A program made the translations under genes and the position numbers. From the NCBI GenBank assembly GCA_964541595.1, contig CAZIRO010000013.1:1-29571 (forward strand): a DNA stretch of 29,571 nucleotides, written 5' to 3'. Below, in pieces: positions 16,142 through 24,113 of this stretch (within the stretch, counting starts at the first letter, position 1; the number at the start of each line of letters is the position of its first letter). The notes beneath the pieces are model-generated. The model searched no databases. It saw only the letters and a list, made by a program, of their open reading frames with translations, and was not told the origin of the DNA. The DNA is from CAZIRO01 sp964541595. Its GTDB lineage: Bacteria > Acidobacteriota > HRBIN11.

Positions 16142-17593
16142 TCACCTCCGTATGATCTGTTGGTACACGTGCAGGTACTGTTGGGCTGCACGCGCCCAAC
16201 TGAACTCCTGCCGCATGCACCGCCGAATAATAGTATGCCATAAACCCGGTTGCCTGTAAAAGTTCAGCGCATCCGCAAGGGCCGCCGTGAACGCCTCCGC
16301 TGTTGGTTCCTGAAAGGTCCACCCCGTCCCACGTTCAGGGTCCACACGTACGTCGATCACCGTATCCCGCAACCCACCGACCGCATGGACCACCGGGATG
16401 GTACCGTACCGCATACTGTACATCTGATTGAGCCCACAGGGTTCAAACCGCGACGGCATTAAATATATGTCACATCCGGCTTCGATCCAGTGCGCCATCT
16501 CTTCATCGTACTGGCGGAGATACACCATACGTCCCGGATACGTGTCGGCGAGTTGTTGCAGTGCCGTTTCATACCGGGGATCGCCGATCCCCTGAACGAC
16601 CACACCGGCACCCCGCTGGATCAGCCAGGGAGTGACCTGAATGACCAGATCCACGCCCTTCTGCTCGGTCAGCCGGGCGATCATTCCGCACAGGGGAGCA
16701 CCGTCCTCCAGGTCAAGACCCAGACGACGCATCAACGCGCGTTTGCACACGCGTTTTCCCTCCAGGTGATCGGGCGTGTACCGGGCGGGAATCCACGGGT
16801 CGCGTGCCGGGTCCCATACCGTCGTGTCGATCCCGTTCAGAATGCCCACCACCCGATGGCGCAGACCGCGGAGTACCTCGTCCAGACCGTGTCCACCCGC
16901 GGGTGTCAGGATCTCTTCGGCATAGGCGGGACTGACCGTGGTCACACGATCGGCCGTGATAATGCCCGCTTTGAGAATGTTGATCCGGCCGTGAAACTCC
17001 AGTGCGGGGTTCCGGGACAGCGTACCCGGCAGATTCAGAAAAGGCCACATGACGGGAGCAAACACGCCCTGGTAAGCGAGATTGTGAATGGTGAGGACAG
17101 TGCCGCAATGGGCAAAGTGCGCGCGAAAGTCGAGAGCATGCCGCATGTACACCACGACCATCGCGGCGTGCCAGTCGTGGACATGGACGATGTCCGGAAC
17201 CGCGTCCGCGTGGATCAGTGCCCGTAAGGCCAGCCGGCACCAGCCGACAAACCGTAATAGATTGTCCGTGTATTCACCCCATTCCGGATCGACATAGACG
17301 CCACGGCGATCAAAGAGTTCCGGAACATCGATCAACCATACGGAAAACGGCGCGGAAGACCGCGTATGCCAGACCGCACCGCGCAGGGGCAGAGGCCCCA
17401 GGCTGTCATGCAGTGTACCGTAAACCTCCGGACGGGCATTCGCGGGCATGCGCAGCGCCCGATACTTCGGAAGGATCAGCGTGATCGTATGCCCCTTTTC
17501 GGCGATCGCACGACAGAGTCCGCTCACGGCGTCCGCAAGCCCGCCGACTTTGACCCAGGGATACGCCTCGGCGGCAATATGGACAGCGCGCAT
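16142..17593 (-). CDS. glgA: Glycogen synthase (GT5)
   Basis: This enzyme transfers glucose from ADP-glucose to the end of a growing alpha-1,4-glucan. The 483-residue protein is full length. It opens MRAVHIAAEAYPWVKVGGLAD, with the substrate-binding KVGGL at 15-19. VHVHDWHAA and SRFEPCGLNQMYSMRYGTIPVV (shown with the GT5 E-x7-E region) confirm the family. The start at 17593 fits both the family and the promoter at 17652-17680; an upstream in-frame ATG at about 17655 lies inside the -10 box and is rejected. It is the first gene of glgA-trxA-ykgJ-purA-ydjM. No glgB or glgC is in the window. Confidence 0.95.
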   Translation of the reverse strand: MRAVHIAAEAYPWVKVGGLADAVSGLCRAIAEKGHTITLILPKYRALRMPANARPEVYGTLHDSLGPLPLRGAVWHTRSSAPFSVWLIDVPELFDRRGVYVDPEWGEYTDNLLRFVGWCRLALRALIHADAVPDIVHVHDWHAAMVVVYMRHALDFRAHFAHCGTVLTIHNLAYQGVFAPVMWPFLNLPGTLSRNPALEFHGRINILKAGIITADRVTTVSPAYAEEILTPAGGHGLDEVLRGLRHRVVGILNGIDTTVWDPARDPWIPARYTPDHLEGKRVCKRALMRRLGLDLEDGAPLCGMIARLTEQKGVDLVIQVTPWLIQRGAGVVVQGIGDPRYETALQQLADTYPGRMVYLRQYDEEMAHWIEAGCDIYLMPSRFEPCGLNQMYSMRYGTIPVVHAVGGLRDTVIDVRVDPERGTGWTFQEPTAEAFTAALADALNFYRQPGLWHTIIRRCMRQEFSWARAAQQYLHVYQQIIRR

Positions 17594-17651
17594 GGCGGAT
17601 CCGCCCAGCAGTATTGACCGACCACCAGGGGACAGTCGGTCGAACGAAAAG

Positions 17652-17680
17652 ACCATACTGCAGCCCGAACGCGAGTGCAA
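17652..17680 (-). promoter_or_regulatory. Promoter of the glgA operon
   Basis: On the minus strand TTGCAC (17675-17680), a 17-base spacer and TATGGT (17652-17657). The -35 box is 11 bases from element C. Confidence 0.6.
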
Positions 17681-17691
17681 GTGGCGTAACT

Positions 17692-17882
17692 GAAATCGGG
17701 ACAGGCAATGGGGCACGGCGTGTGCCCATGGACCCCGCGATATCCCGTCAACCGGGATGCGCGGACACCCGACACCTGGGACCCGAGACCCGACACCTGC
17801 CACCTGAGACCCGACACCCGGTGTCGACCAGTCCATCCGCGCATCCGGCGCATCCCCTGGCCCATTGCCTGTCCCGATCTCG
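17692..17882 (-). repeat. Palindromic heptamer-core element, copy C (complete)
   Basis: This 191-base element has termini AATCGGGACAGGCAATGGG and CCCATTGCCTGTCCCGAT. On the minus strand its core runs CGGGTCT, CAGGTGG, CAGGTGT, CGGGTCT, CGGGTCC, CAGGTGT, CGGGTGT. A hairpin (GGGCAC, 5-nt loop, GTGCCC) lies at 17711-17727. The 9-base GGCGTAACT flanks it at 17683-17691 and 17883-17891, a likely target duplication although it partly overlaps the longest possible terminus. The left arm is nearly identical to that of copy D. It separates the glgA and trxB promoters. Confidence 0.88.
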
Positions 17883-17891
17883 GGCGTAACT

Positions 17892-17920
17892 TTGCATGTA
17901 CAATCCACTCTGAATAGAAT
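17892..17920 (+). promoter_or_regulatory. Promoter of trxB
   Basis: TTGCAT (17892-17897), a 17-base spacer and TAGAAT (17915-17920) form a good sigma-70-type promoter. It begins 9 bases after element C. The predicted leader of trxB is about 115 bases long. Confidence 0.7.
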
Positions 17921-18043
17921 GCTGCATGCCGATCCGCGGTTCCCGCATCCCTGTCCGTTGTTCCGGAACGTTACGCGCGGCGTGGCGTTCGATCCCTGCG
18001 GGGGGTACACACAAAAGAAACCGCAACATGGAGGGTCGCGATC

Positions 18044-19009
18044 ATGCGCAAAGTCGTCATTATCGGTTCCGGACCTGCCGGGTACACGGCCGGAATTTAC
18101 ACCGCCCGCGCGCTGTTACATCCGCTGATCATCGCCGGCTATCAGGCAGGCGGACAGTTGATGCTGACTACCGAAGTGGAGAACTTTCCGGGATTCCCGG
18201 AAGGCATCCTGGGTCCCGAATTGATGGAACGTATGCGCAAGCAGGCCGAACGGTTCGGTGCCGAAATCGTGATGAAGGACGCCACCGCGGTCGATTTCTC
18301 CCAATGGCCGTACCGCATCCAGATCGGCAATGAATGGGTGGATACGCAGTCGGTCATTATTGCCACGGGTGCACGGGCACGTACGCTGGACGTTCCCGGT
18401 GAGAAGGAATGGATGGGTCGCGGGGTGTCCACCTGCGCAACGTGCGATGGCGCATTTTTCCGGGATCAGGTGGTGGCCGTGGTCGGCGGCGGAGATTCGG
18501 CTGTCGAGGAAGCGCTGTTCCTGACACGTTTTGCGCGGAAGGTCTATGTGATTCACCGCCGGGATAAACTGCGGGCCACGCGGATCCTGCAAGATCGCGC
18601 GTTCCGGAACGAAAAAATCGCGTTCATCTGGAATACCGTGGTGCATGAGATTCACGGCGAGTCCCCAAAAGGCGTGAACGGTGTGACCCTGCGGGATGTC
18701 CATACCGGAGAAACGCGGTTCTTCCCGGTGGACGGTGTGTTCATCGCGATTGGCCATGTGCCGAATACCGACCTGTTCCGCGGTCAGATCGATCTGGATG
18801 CCCGGGGATATATCGTCACGGATGGTCGAACGCGCACGAATAAACCGGGCGTCTTCGCCGCCGGTGATGTGGTGGATTACGTCTACCGGCAGGCGATCAC
18901 GGCGGCCGGAATGGGATGCATGGCAGCCATCGAGGCGGAACGATTCCTGGAACAGATCGAAGCGGGAGAGATCCCCGAAAGCCTGGCAGCCATCACACGG
19001 ACAGTATAG
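18044..19009 (+). CDS. trxB: Thioredoxin reductase
   Basis: This FAD enzyme reduces thioredoxin (and, in thermophiles, PDO) with NAD(P)H. The 321-residue protein has the FAD motif GSGPAGYTAGIYTAR from residue 8, the redox-active CATC at 131-134 within STCATCDG, a second dinucleotide motif VVGGGDSAVEEA at 147-158, HRRDKLRA as the likely NADPH determinant, and the C-terminal GVFAAGDV FAD segment. GGAGGG at 18030-18035 lies 8 bases before the ATG. Its neighbours are trxA on the divergent operon and the PDO gene 292 bases downstream, both possible substrates. Confidence 0.96.
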   Translation: MRKVVIIGSGPAGYTAGIYTARALLHPLIIAGYQAGGQLMLTTEVENFPGFPEGILGPELMERMRKQAERFGAEIVMKDATAVDFSQWPYRIQIGNEWVDTQSVIIATGARARTLDVPGEKEWMGRGVSTCATCDGAFFRDQVVAVVGGGDSAVEEALFLTRFARKVYVIHRRDKLRATRILQDRAFRNEKIAFIWNTVVHEIHGESPKGVNGVTLRDVHTGETRFFPVDGVFIAIGHVPNTDLFRGQIDLDARGYIVTDGRTRTNKPGVFAAGDVVDYVYRQAITAAGMGCMAAIEAERFLEQIEAGEIPESLAAITRTV

Positions 19010-19301
19010 CCGAACCCGCATTGCCGTATCCGATGTGAGATCATCCACGGACCGCACGCGGCGTCGAAAGGAACACGGACGCGTGATCTACCAATGCGTG
19101 GTTCGGGCACACCACGGTGCGCCCCTGCGGGACCGTGTGCGCCCGCCCTCTCGAATGGGTGCCTGTGCGCGTGTGGGATTACCCACTCCGCGTGTGTCCC
19201 CTCCGTGTCGCAGGCATACCGACGGTCCCGTGTAACCTTTCGTACTTCCCGATCTCGAAACACCCGACAGACCAGGTCATCCATCGCGGAGGGTATACAT
19301 C
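19010..19301 (+). other. Intergenic stretch between trxB and PDO
   Basis: This contains no recognised gene or clear promoter. A 50-codon frame from GTG at 19084 to 19236 with a weak GGA upstream is rich in Arg, Pro and Cys and resembles nothing known. With no terminator after trxB, the PDO gene is probably cotranscribed. Confidence 0.45.
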
Positions 19302-19982
19302 ATGGTCGTACTCGACGAACGTCAGCGTGCAGAGATCCGTCACATCCTGCAACGACAACTCGTACGTCCGGTGCGGTTGCACATGTTTACGCAAACCCTG
19401 GAATGCATGTACTGCCAGCCGACCGAGGAACTGGTGCGTACACTTGCCGAACTGGACGACCGGATCCAGACCACGATTTATAACTTTCAATTGGATAGGG
19501 ATGTGGTACAAACATACAATATCGACAAGGTACCTGCAATTTTAATTCTGGACGATCAGGGCCACGATCCGGGCATTCGCTTTTTCGGGATTCCGTCCGG
19601 GTTCGAGTTTGAATCGCTACTGCACGCGATTTCCCTCGTCTCCCGGGGTCAGTCCCGATTGCCCGCGCACGTTCAGGCACAGGTCCGCAGTATCGATACC
19701 CCGTTACACATTCAGGTATTCGTCACACCGACCTGTCCGTACTGTCCGGCGATGGTTCAGCTGGCGCATGAACTCGCATGCATCCATCCGCAGATCCGGG
19801 GTGATATGGTGGAAGCCATTGAGTTTCCCCATCTGGCCCAGAGGTATATGGTCCGGGGTGTCCCGAAGACGGTGGTCAACGACGTCTGGGAAATCGAAGG
19901 TATGGTGCCGGAAGAGGTCTTTGTCGCGCAACTCATTCAATGGTATCGCCAGCAGACTGTCTCAAGTGAGACCGTCCGGTAA
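19302..19982 (+). CDS. Protein disulfide oxidoreductase (tandem glutaredoxin-like)
   Basis: The 226-residue protein has two fused thioredoxin-fold units, each with a CxxC: CMYC at 35-38 and CPYC at 145-148. Each unit has a cis-Pro segment (KVPAILIL and GVPKTVVN). This is the architecture of PDO/Grx-like proteins, found chiefly in thermophilic archaea and bacteria, where they form and reshuffle intracellular disulfides and are reduced by thioredoxin reductase. The trxB gene just upstream fits that pairing. GGAGGG at 19288-19293 precedes the ATG by 8 bases. The gene ends at a strong terminator. Confidence 0.92.
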   Translation: MVVLDERQRAEIRHILQRQLVRPVRLHMFTQTLECMYCQPTEELVRTLAELDDRIQTTIYNFQLDRDVVQTYNIDKVPAILILDDQGHDPGIRFFGIPSGFEFESLLHAISLVSRGQSRLPAHVQAQVRSIDTPLHIQVFVTPTCPYCPAMVQLAHELACIHPQIRGDMVEAIEFPHLAQRYMVRGVPKTVVNDVWEIEGMVPEEVFVAQLIQWYRQQTVSSETVR

Positions 19983-19995
19983 TGGTCCACCTTCC

Positions 19996-20040
19996 GGTTC
20001 TCCGGGACGTACGGGTCCCGGAGAACCCCTTTTCTCTCTT
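19996..20040 (+). terminator. Rho-independent terminator after PDO
   Basis: A perfect 13-base stem (GGTTCTCCGGGAC at 19996-20008 and its complement at 20015-20027) with a 6-base loop is followed by CCTTTTCTCTCTTTT. The stem could also slow minus-strand transcripts from the ClC gene, but no T-run follows on that side. Confidence 0.88.
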
Positions 20041-20070
20041 TTCGGGAAAAATCGCGAAGATCCCGGCAAC

Positions 20071-22110
20071 TCACTTTCCGGAAGACGGGACAGAGACAAG
20101 TGCGCGGTGTACAGCTTCCCGCGCTTCCCGGCTTGTGAAGACTGTCACCCGGTCCCCCGCCTGCAACCGCGTATCCCCTCGCGGGACCACCACCTGTCGC
20201 CCGCGTCGAATCGAGACCAGCACGCAGTCACGGGGAAGCGTCAGTTCCCGCACGGGTTTGCCGACGACCGGCGAATACGGAGGCAATTCGATCGTAACAT
20301 ATTCCATATTTTCAACGGGACCGAGCGCGCGCTCCTGGAGACGCTGTTCGAGTTCGGCCCGGCGTGCAATGGCCATGTTGTATGCGCGGATGATATCCCG
20401 GCGCCGGATCAGTCCAATGAGACGACGCGGATTGTTGCGATCGACCACGGGAAGCCGGCTGACGTCGTGAATCCCGAACTTCCGCATCACGTCCCAGAGC
20501 GTCTCATCGGGGTAGGCCACAACGAGGTTACGTGTCATAATGTCCCGCACTTTCAGGCGCATGAAGTCTTCCCGTGTCGTGGCCTGTTCGTAATCGCGCA
20601 ATGCGACGATCCCGACGAGTTCTCCGCGCGCGTTCAATACCGGGAACCCATGGACGTGTTCACGGGCAAAGGCCTTTCCGAGTTCCGGCAGCGGCATGTC
20701 CGCATATACCGTCCGCGGCGATCGATGCATCGCCTGTTCGACAGTAATCCCCTGCATGACGTCGATCGCACGGCCGTGCCGGACGGTGATCCCACGACGC
20801 ACGAGTTTCAGCGTGTAAATCGATTCTGACATCAGGAACTGCGCAAAGAACGTACCGATCACCGTCGACAGCATCAGTGGCAGGATCAGACGGTAATCGC
20901 CGGACATCTCAAACACGATGAGAATGGCGGTGATCGGCGCCCGGGCGGCGCCCGCGAACGTTGCGGCCATACCGGCAAGCGCGTAAGACCCCGGCTGGAT
21001 GGGAAGGCCGGGGAAGAATCGATCAAACATGATCCCGAGGCTTCCACCGAGAGCAGCGCCCGCGAACAGCGACGGCGCGAACACGCCTCCGGAGTTGCCG
21101 GCACCCAGCGTGAACGACGTGGCAAGGAGTTTGACCACCACAAGGGGAGCCAGTACCGTCAGTTCAAGGTTCATATTTTCGGCGATCGCTTCACCAATGA
21201 AGTGCAAACCGGGGCCGAAGATCTGAGGATAAAACACCCCAATTACGCCGGTGAGTAAAAGCCCGATCGGCGGTTTCAAGACTTCCGGAATGCGCCAGCG
21301 TTCAAAGAGGTCTTCCATTCCATACAGCATCCGGATAAACAGAACCGCAAGCAGCGCCGATGCCAGACCGACCAGAACATACAGGGGCAACTCTTTGGGC
21401 GAACCGAGTTCGTACGCGGGCACATGGAACGCGGGCGCCGAACCGAGATACGCCTGGCTGATGACACTGGCCACGACGGCAGCGATGACCACGATACCGA
21501 AGTATCCGATACTGAATTCGCCCAGAATGACTTCCAGTGCGAAGATCACCCCACCGATCGGGGCATTGAATGCTGCCGCGATTCCGCTCGCCGCACCGGC
21601 GGCTACGAGCACTTTAATGCGCTCTTCGGCAAAGGCCAGCCACTGTCCCAGTGTGGATCCGAGTGCCGCACCGATCTGGACGATCGGTCCCTCACGTCCG
21701 GCCGATCCCCCCGCACCAATGGTCAGCGCCGACGCCAGAAACTTCACAACGGATACCCGGGCGCGAATGCGTCCCCGGTTGACCACAAGCGCCATAATGA
21801 CTTCCGGCACACCGTGCCCCCGGGCCTCCCGCGCGAGATATACAACGAGCGGTCCGCCGGTCATTCCCGCCAGACCGAGTGCCAGAAAGATCCCGAGTGC
21901 ACCGTAAGTTTCATGGAAGTACCGGGCAACGGATTCGACTTCCTGCAGGGAGTAAATGAACAATACGGCAGCATACCCCGTGGCCGCACCGACGATGACA
22001 GCAATGGTCAGGTATAACAGCCAGGGAGGGACAGCCAGTCGTTCGAGCCATCCCAGGAAGAAACGTGCCTGGGGACTTGAAGCCATCTCGGTGACTTCTT
22101 TCTCCGCCAT
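20071..22110 (-). CDS. ClC chloride channel/antiporter with CBS pair and TrkA-C domain
   Basis: The 679-residue inner-membrane protein moves chloride or a similar anion, probably in exchange for protons. The membrane domain (about 30-440) has the signatures GHGVP (98-102), GREGP (138-142, with gating Glu140) and GNSGGVFAPSLFAG. The Ser of the usual GSGIP is His here. A CBS pair (about 450-580) and a C-terminal TrkA-C-like domain (about 602-670) suggest control by a nucleotide or other small ligand. AGGAGGA precedes the ATG at 22110 by about 4 bases. The promoter overlaps a 14-base palindrome. Confidence 0.94.
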   Translation of the reverse strand: MAEKEVTEMASSPQARFFLGWLERLAVPPWLLYLTIAVIVGAATGYAAVLFIYSLQEVESVARYFHETYGALGIFLALGLAGMTGGPLVVYLAREARGHGVPEVIMALVVNRGRIRARVSVVKFLASALTIGAGGSAGREGPIVQIGAALGSTLGQWLAFAEERIKVLVAAGAASGIAAAFNAPIGGVIFALEVILGEFSIGYFGIVVIAAVVASVISQAYLGSAPAFHVPAYELGSPKELPLYVLVGLASALLAVLFIRMLYGMEDLFERWRIPEVLKPPIGLLLTGVIGVFYPQIFGPGLHFIGEAIAENMNLELTVLAPLVVVKLLATSFTLGAGNSGGVFAPSLFAGAALGGSLGIMFDRFFPGLPIQPGSYALAGMAATFAGAARAPITAILIVFEMSGDYRLILPLMLSTVIGTFFAQFLMSESIYTLKLVRRGITVRHGRAIDVMQGITVEQAMHRSPRTVYADMPLPELGKAFAREHVHGFPVLNARGELVGIVALRDYEQATTREDFMRLKVRDIMTRNLVVAYPDETLWDVMRKFGIHDVSRLPVVDRNNPRRLIGLIRRRDIIRAYNMAIARRAELEQRLQERALGPVENMEYVTIELPPYSPVVGKPVRELTLPRDCVLVSIRRGRQVVVPRGDTRLQAGDRVTVFTSREAREAVHRALVSVPSSGK

Positions 22111-22156
22111 CGTTCCTCCTTACGCCGATCGGTCCTTTCGATCCGGCAGTTACAGT

Positions 22157-22185
22157 AAACTATCCACATTTTTGCACGTGTGCAA
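22157..22185 (-). promoter_or_regulatory. Promoter of the ClC gene
   Basis: On the minus strand TTGCAC (22180-22185), a 17-base spacer and TAGTTT (22157-22162). The -35 box is one half of the palindrome at 22172-22185 and lies 11 bases from element D. The -10 match is weak. Confidence 0.5.
22172..22185. promoter_or_regulatory. Palindromic operator candidate at the ClC promoter
   Basis: TTGCAC-GT-GTGCAA is a perfect 6-2-6 inverted repeat covering the -35 box and the start of the spacer of the ClC promoter. The same palindrome with a different centre occurs at 24936-24949. Its arrangement, TTGnn-N4-nnCAA, matches Crp/Fnr-family sites. A protein bound here would be expected to block the promoter. 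Confidence 0.5.
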
Positions 22186-22196
22186 GTGCACACGAT

Positions 22197-22346
22197 CTGA
22201 AATCGGGACAGGCAATGGGACACGGCGTGTCCCCATGGACCCCGCGATAACCCGTCAACCAGGATGCGCGGACACCGGACACCCGACACCTGGGACCTGA
22301 GACCTGAGACCTGGGACCTGACACCGGACACCTGTCCCGATCTCAG
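22197..22346 (-). repeat. Palindromic heptamer-core element, copy D (short form)
   Basis: This 150-base copy has the left terminus CTGAAATCGGGACAGGCAAT and a shortened right terminus CCTGTCCCGATCTCAG directly abutting the heptamer core. The minus-strand core has about nine 7-base units (CAGGTGT, CCGGTGT, CAGGTCC, CAGGTCT and so on). A perfect hairpin (GGGACAC, GGC, GTGTCCC) lies at 22217-22233. No flanking direct repeat was found. It separates the ClC and pseudokinase promoters. Confidence 0.87.
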
Positions 22347-22356
22347 GCGGAAGTTG

Positions 22357-22386
22357 TTGCAGACCCACGTGTCCCCCGCATACAAT
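22357..22386 (+). promoter_or_regulatory. Promoter of the PEGA pseudokinase gene
   Basis: TTGCAG (22357-22362), an 18-base spacer and TACAAT (22381-22386). The -35 box starts 10 bases after the end of element D, and the leader before the ATG is about 23 bases. Confidence 0.65.
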
Positions 22387-22415
22387 AAACTGATTTATCG
22401 CCATTGGACAGGTCG

Positions 22416-24035
22416 ATGAGTCTGCAATTCGGCCGCTATCGGGTCATCCGGCGGATCGGCGAGAGTCCGCTGAAGACGGTATATCTGGCACTGGATCCAT
22501 CCATCCAGCGTCGTGTGATCCTCAAAGTCATCCGCCGCCGGGACGCGTGGGCCGCTCCGGAGAAATGGCAACAGGTTCAAACCGTACTGCGTGAGGAAAT
22601 GCGACCTGTCGCACGCCTGGACCATCGCAGTATCAGCGTGATCTACACGCTGGAATCCACAGAAGAGGGACAGACATTTCTGGCGGTCGAACACGTTGGC
22701 GAACGGACGCTGGAGACGTTTCTATCAACAGAGCACTGCATCCGCGGTGCGCAACTACACCGTTTCATGCTGGATATCGCCCACGGACTTCGACACGCGC
22801 ACGAACAGGGTGTCATTCACGAGAACCCGAGTCCCCGGAATCTGTTGATCACGCCCACGCTGGAAGGCAAACTCACGGATTTCGGTTTCGCGCGGTGGCG
22901 ACGACGCATCGGCTGGCCACCTTTTTATCATCCGCATCGACTGTACGCCGCTCCGGAACAGGTCCTGCAGAGGGACGTGGGTCCCTGGACGGACACATAC
23001 ATTCTCGCCATCGTGTTATGGGAGATCACGTTCGGTGCGCATCCCTTCCAGGCGCCCACACTTGAGGATACGGCGCAACGATTGGTCAGCGAACCGCCGG
23101 GTCCTATAGACCCTCTCTGGGCAAGTGCGTTGCACGTATCCCCGGAATCTCTGGAGACGTTCTTTCACCGGGCCCTGCACCGCGATCCTGAAAAGCGGTA
23201 CGTCGATCCCGTGGATCTCGTCCGTGATTTTTTTGCAATGCTGGCACGTCACAGAGACTGGCAGGAGAGAGAATACCCGCTGACACCCCTTCCCCGGCCA
23301 TCGACCGTCACCGCACCGGACGTTTCCCGACCCTCCATGCCAATGACACCGGTACCGCATACGCCTGCCGCACCGGCGCGTCAACTGCAAAAGACGGCAT
23401 TCCAGTGGGTTCCCGTGGTCGGAACGCTGATGGCCACGATAGCCGCCTTTACCATTGCATTCTTCACCACACGGACGGTACGCCTGAGTCGGACACCGGC
23501 AGTCATCGAACGCGTGTTTCCCGAAACCCCGCCCCTCCCTGCGCATCCGGAACCCGGGCCGCAGTTGCCTGCATACGCCACCGCTCGATTGACACTCGAT
23601 AGTACTCCCAGGGCACGTGTTCGGTGGAACGGAACGGTCGTTGGCACGACGCCGTTGACGCTCGACGTCACGCCCGGAGACCACCTGCTCGAACTGCGTG
23701 CTTCCGGTTACGAGTCCCTGCGGGTCGTGATTCACTGGCCGGAAGGGTTACGGGATCTGCCATTGCGGTTTCGGCTGTATCGACGATTGCCGGGAACGGT
23801 ACCGGCCGCGTTGCTCGTGCAGAGTCAACCGTCCGGTGCTGAGGTGCATATCGACGGACAACAGATGGGCCGGACTCCCCTCTGGATCGAACGTCTGTCG
23901 CCCGGACGGCATACTGTGCGGGTCATATTTGACGATACAACAGTATGGGAACAATCGTATCGGTTTGAGCGAAAACACGTCTATGCCATTATGGCACGCC
24001 CCCCGGCGACTGGTAGACAGAATGCAGGGGAGTAA
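22416..24035 (+). CDS. PEGA-domain transmembrane pseudokinase
   Basis: This 539-residue protein is built like a bacterial Ser/Thr kinase: kinase-like domain (about 5-275), Pro/Thr-rich linker, one transmembrane helix (about 331-352) and two extracytoplasmic PEGA domains (about 390-455 and 463-525). The catalytic HRDxKPxN motif reads HENPSPRN at 135-142, so the base Asp and the Lys are missing. The glycine loop is degenerate (GESPLK) while the VAIK-type Lys37 and DFG (155-157) remain. It may bind nucleotide but should not phosphorylate, so a sensor or scaffold role is inferred. The ATG at 22416 fits the nearby promoter; TTG at 22404 is an alternative start. Confidence 0.88.
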   Translation: MSLQFGRYRVIRRIGESPLKTVYLALDPSIQRRVILKVIRRRDAWAAPEKWQQVQTVLREEMRPVARLDHRSISVIYTLESTEEGQTFLAVEHVGERTLETFLSTEHCIRGAQLHRFMLDIAHGLRHAHEQGVIHENPSPRNLLITPTLEGKLTDFGFARWRRRIGWPPFYHPHRLYAAPEQVLQRDVGPWTDTYILAIVLWEITFGAHPFQAPTLEDTAQRLVSEPPGPIDPLWASALHVSPESLETFFHRALHRDPEKRYVDPVDLVRDFFAMLARHRDWQEREYPLTPLPRPSTVTAPDVSRPSMPMTPVPHTPAAPARQLQKTAFQWVPVVGTLMATIAAFTIAFFTTRTVRLSRTPAVIERVFPETPPLPAHPEPGPQLPAYATARLTLDSTPRARVRWNGTVVGTTPLTLDVTPGDHLLELRASGYESLRVVIHWPEGLRDLPLRFRLYRRLPGTVPAALLVQSQPSGAEVHIDGQQMGRTPLWIERLSPGRHTVRVIFDDTTVWEQSYRFERKHVYAIMARPPATGRQNAGE

Positions 24036-24113
24036 TCCCGTCGGGGCGTTTCACCGGAATCCTTACCCGGTCCGAAACCACGGGGTGCAATCACTCCGAA
24101 AGGAGGACATCGC

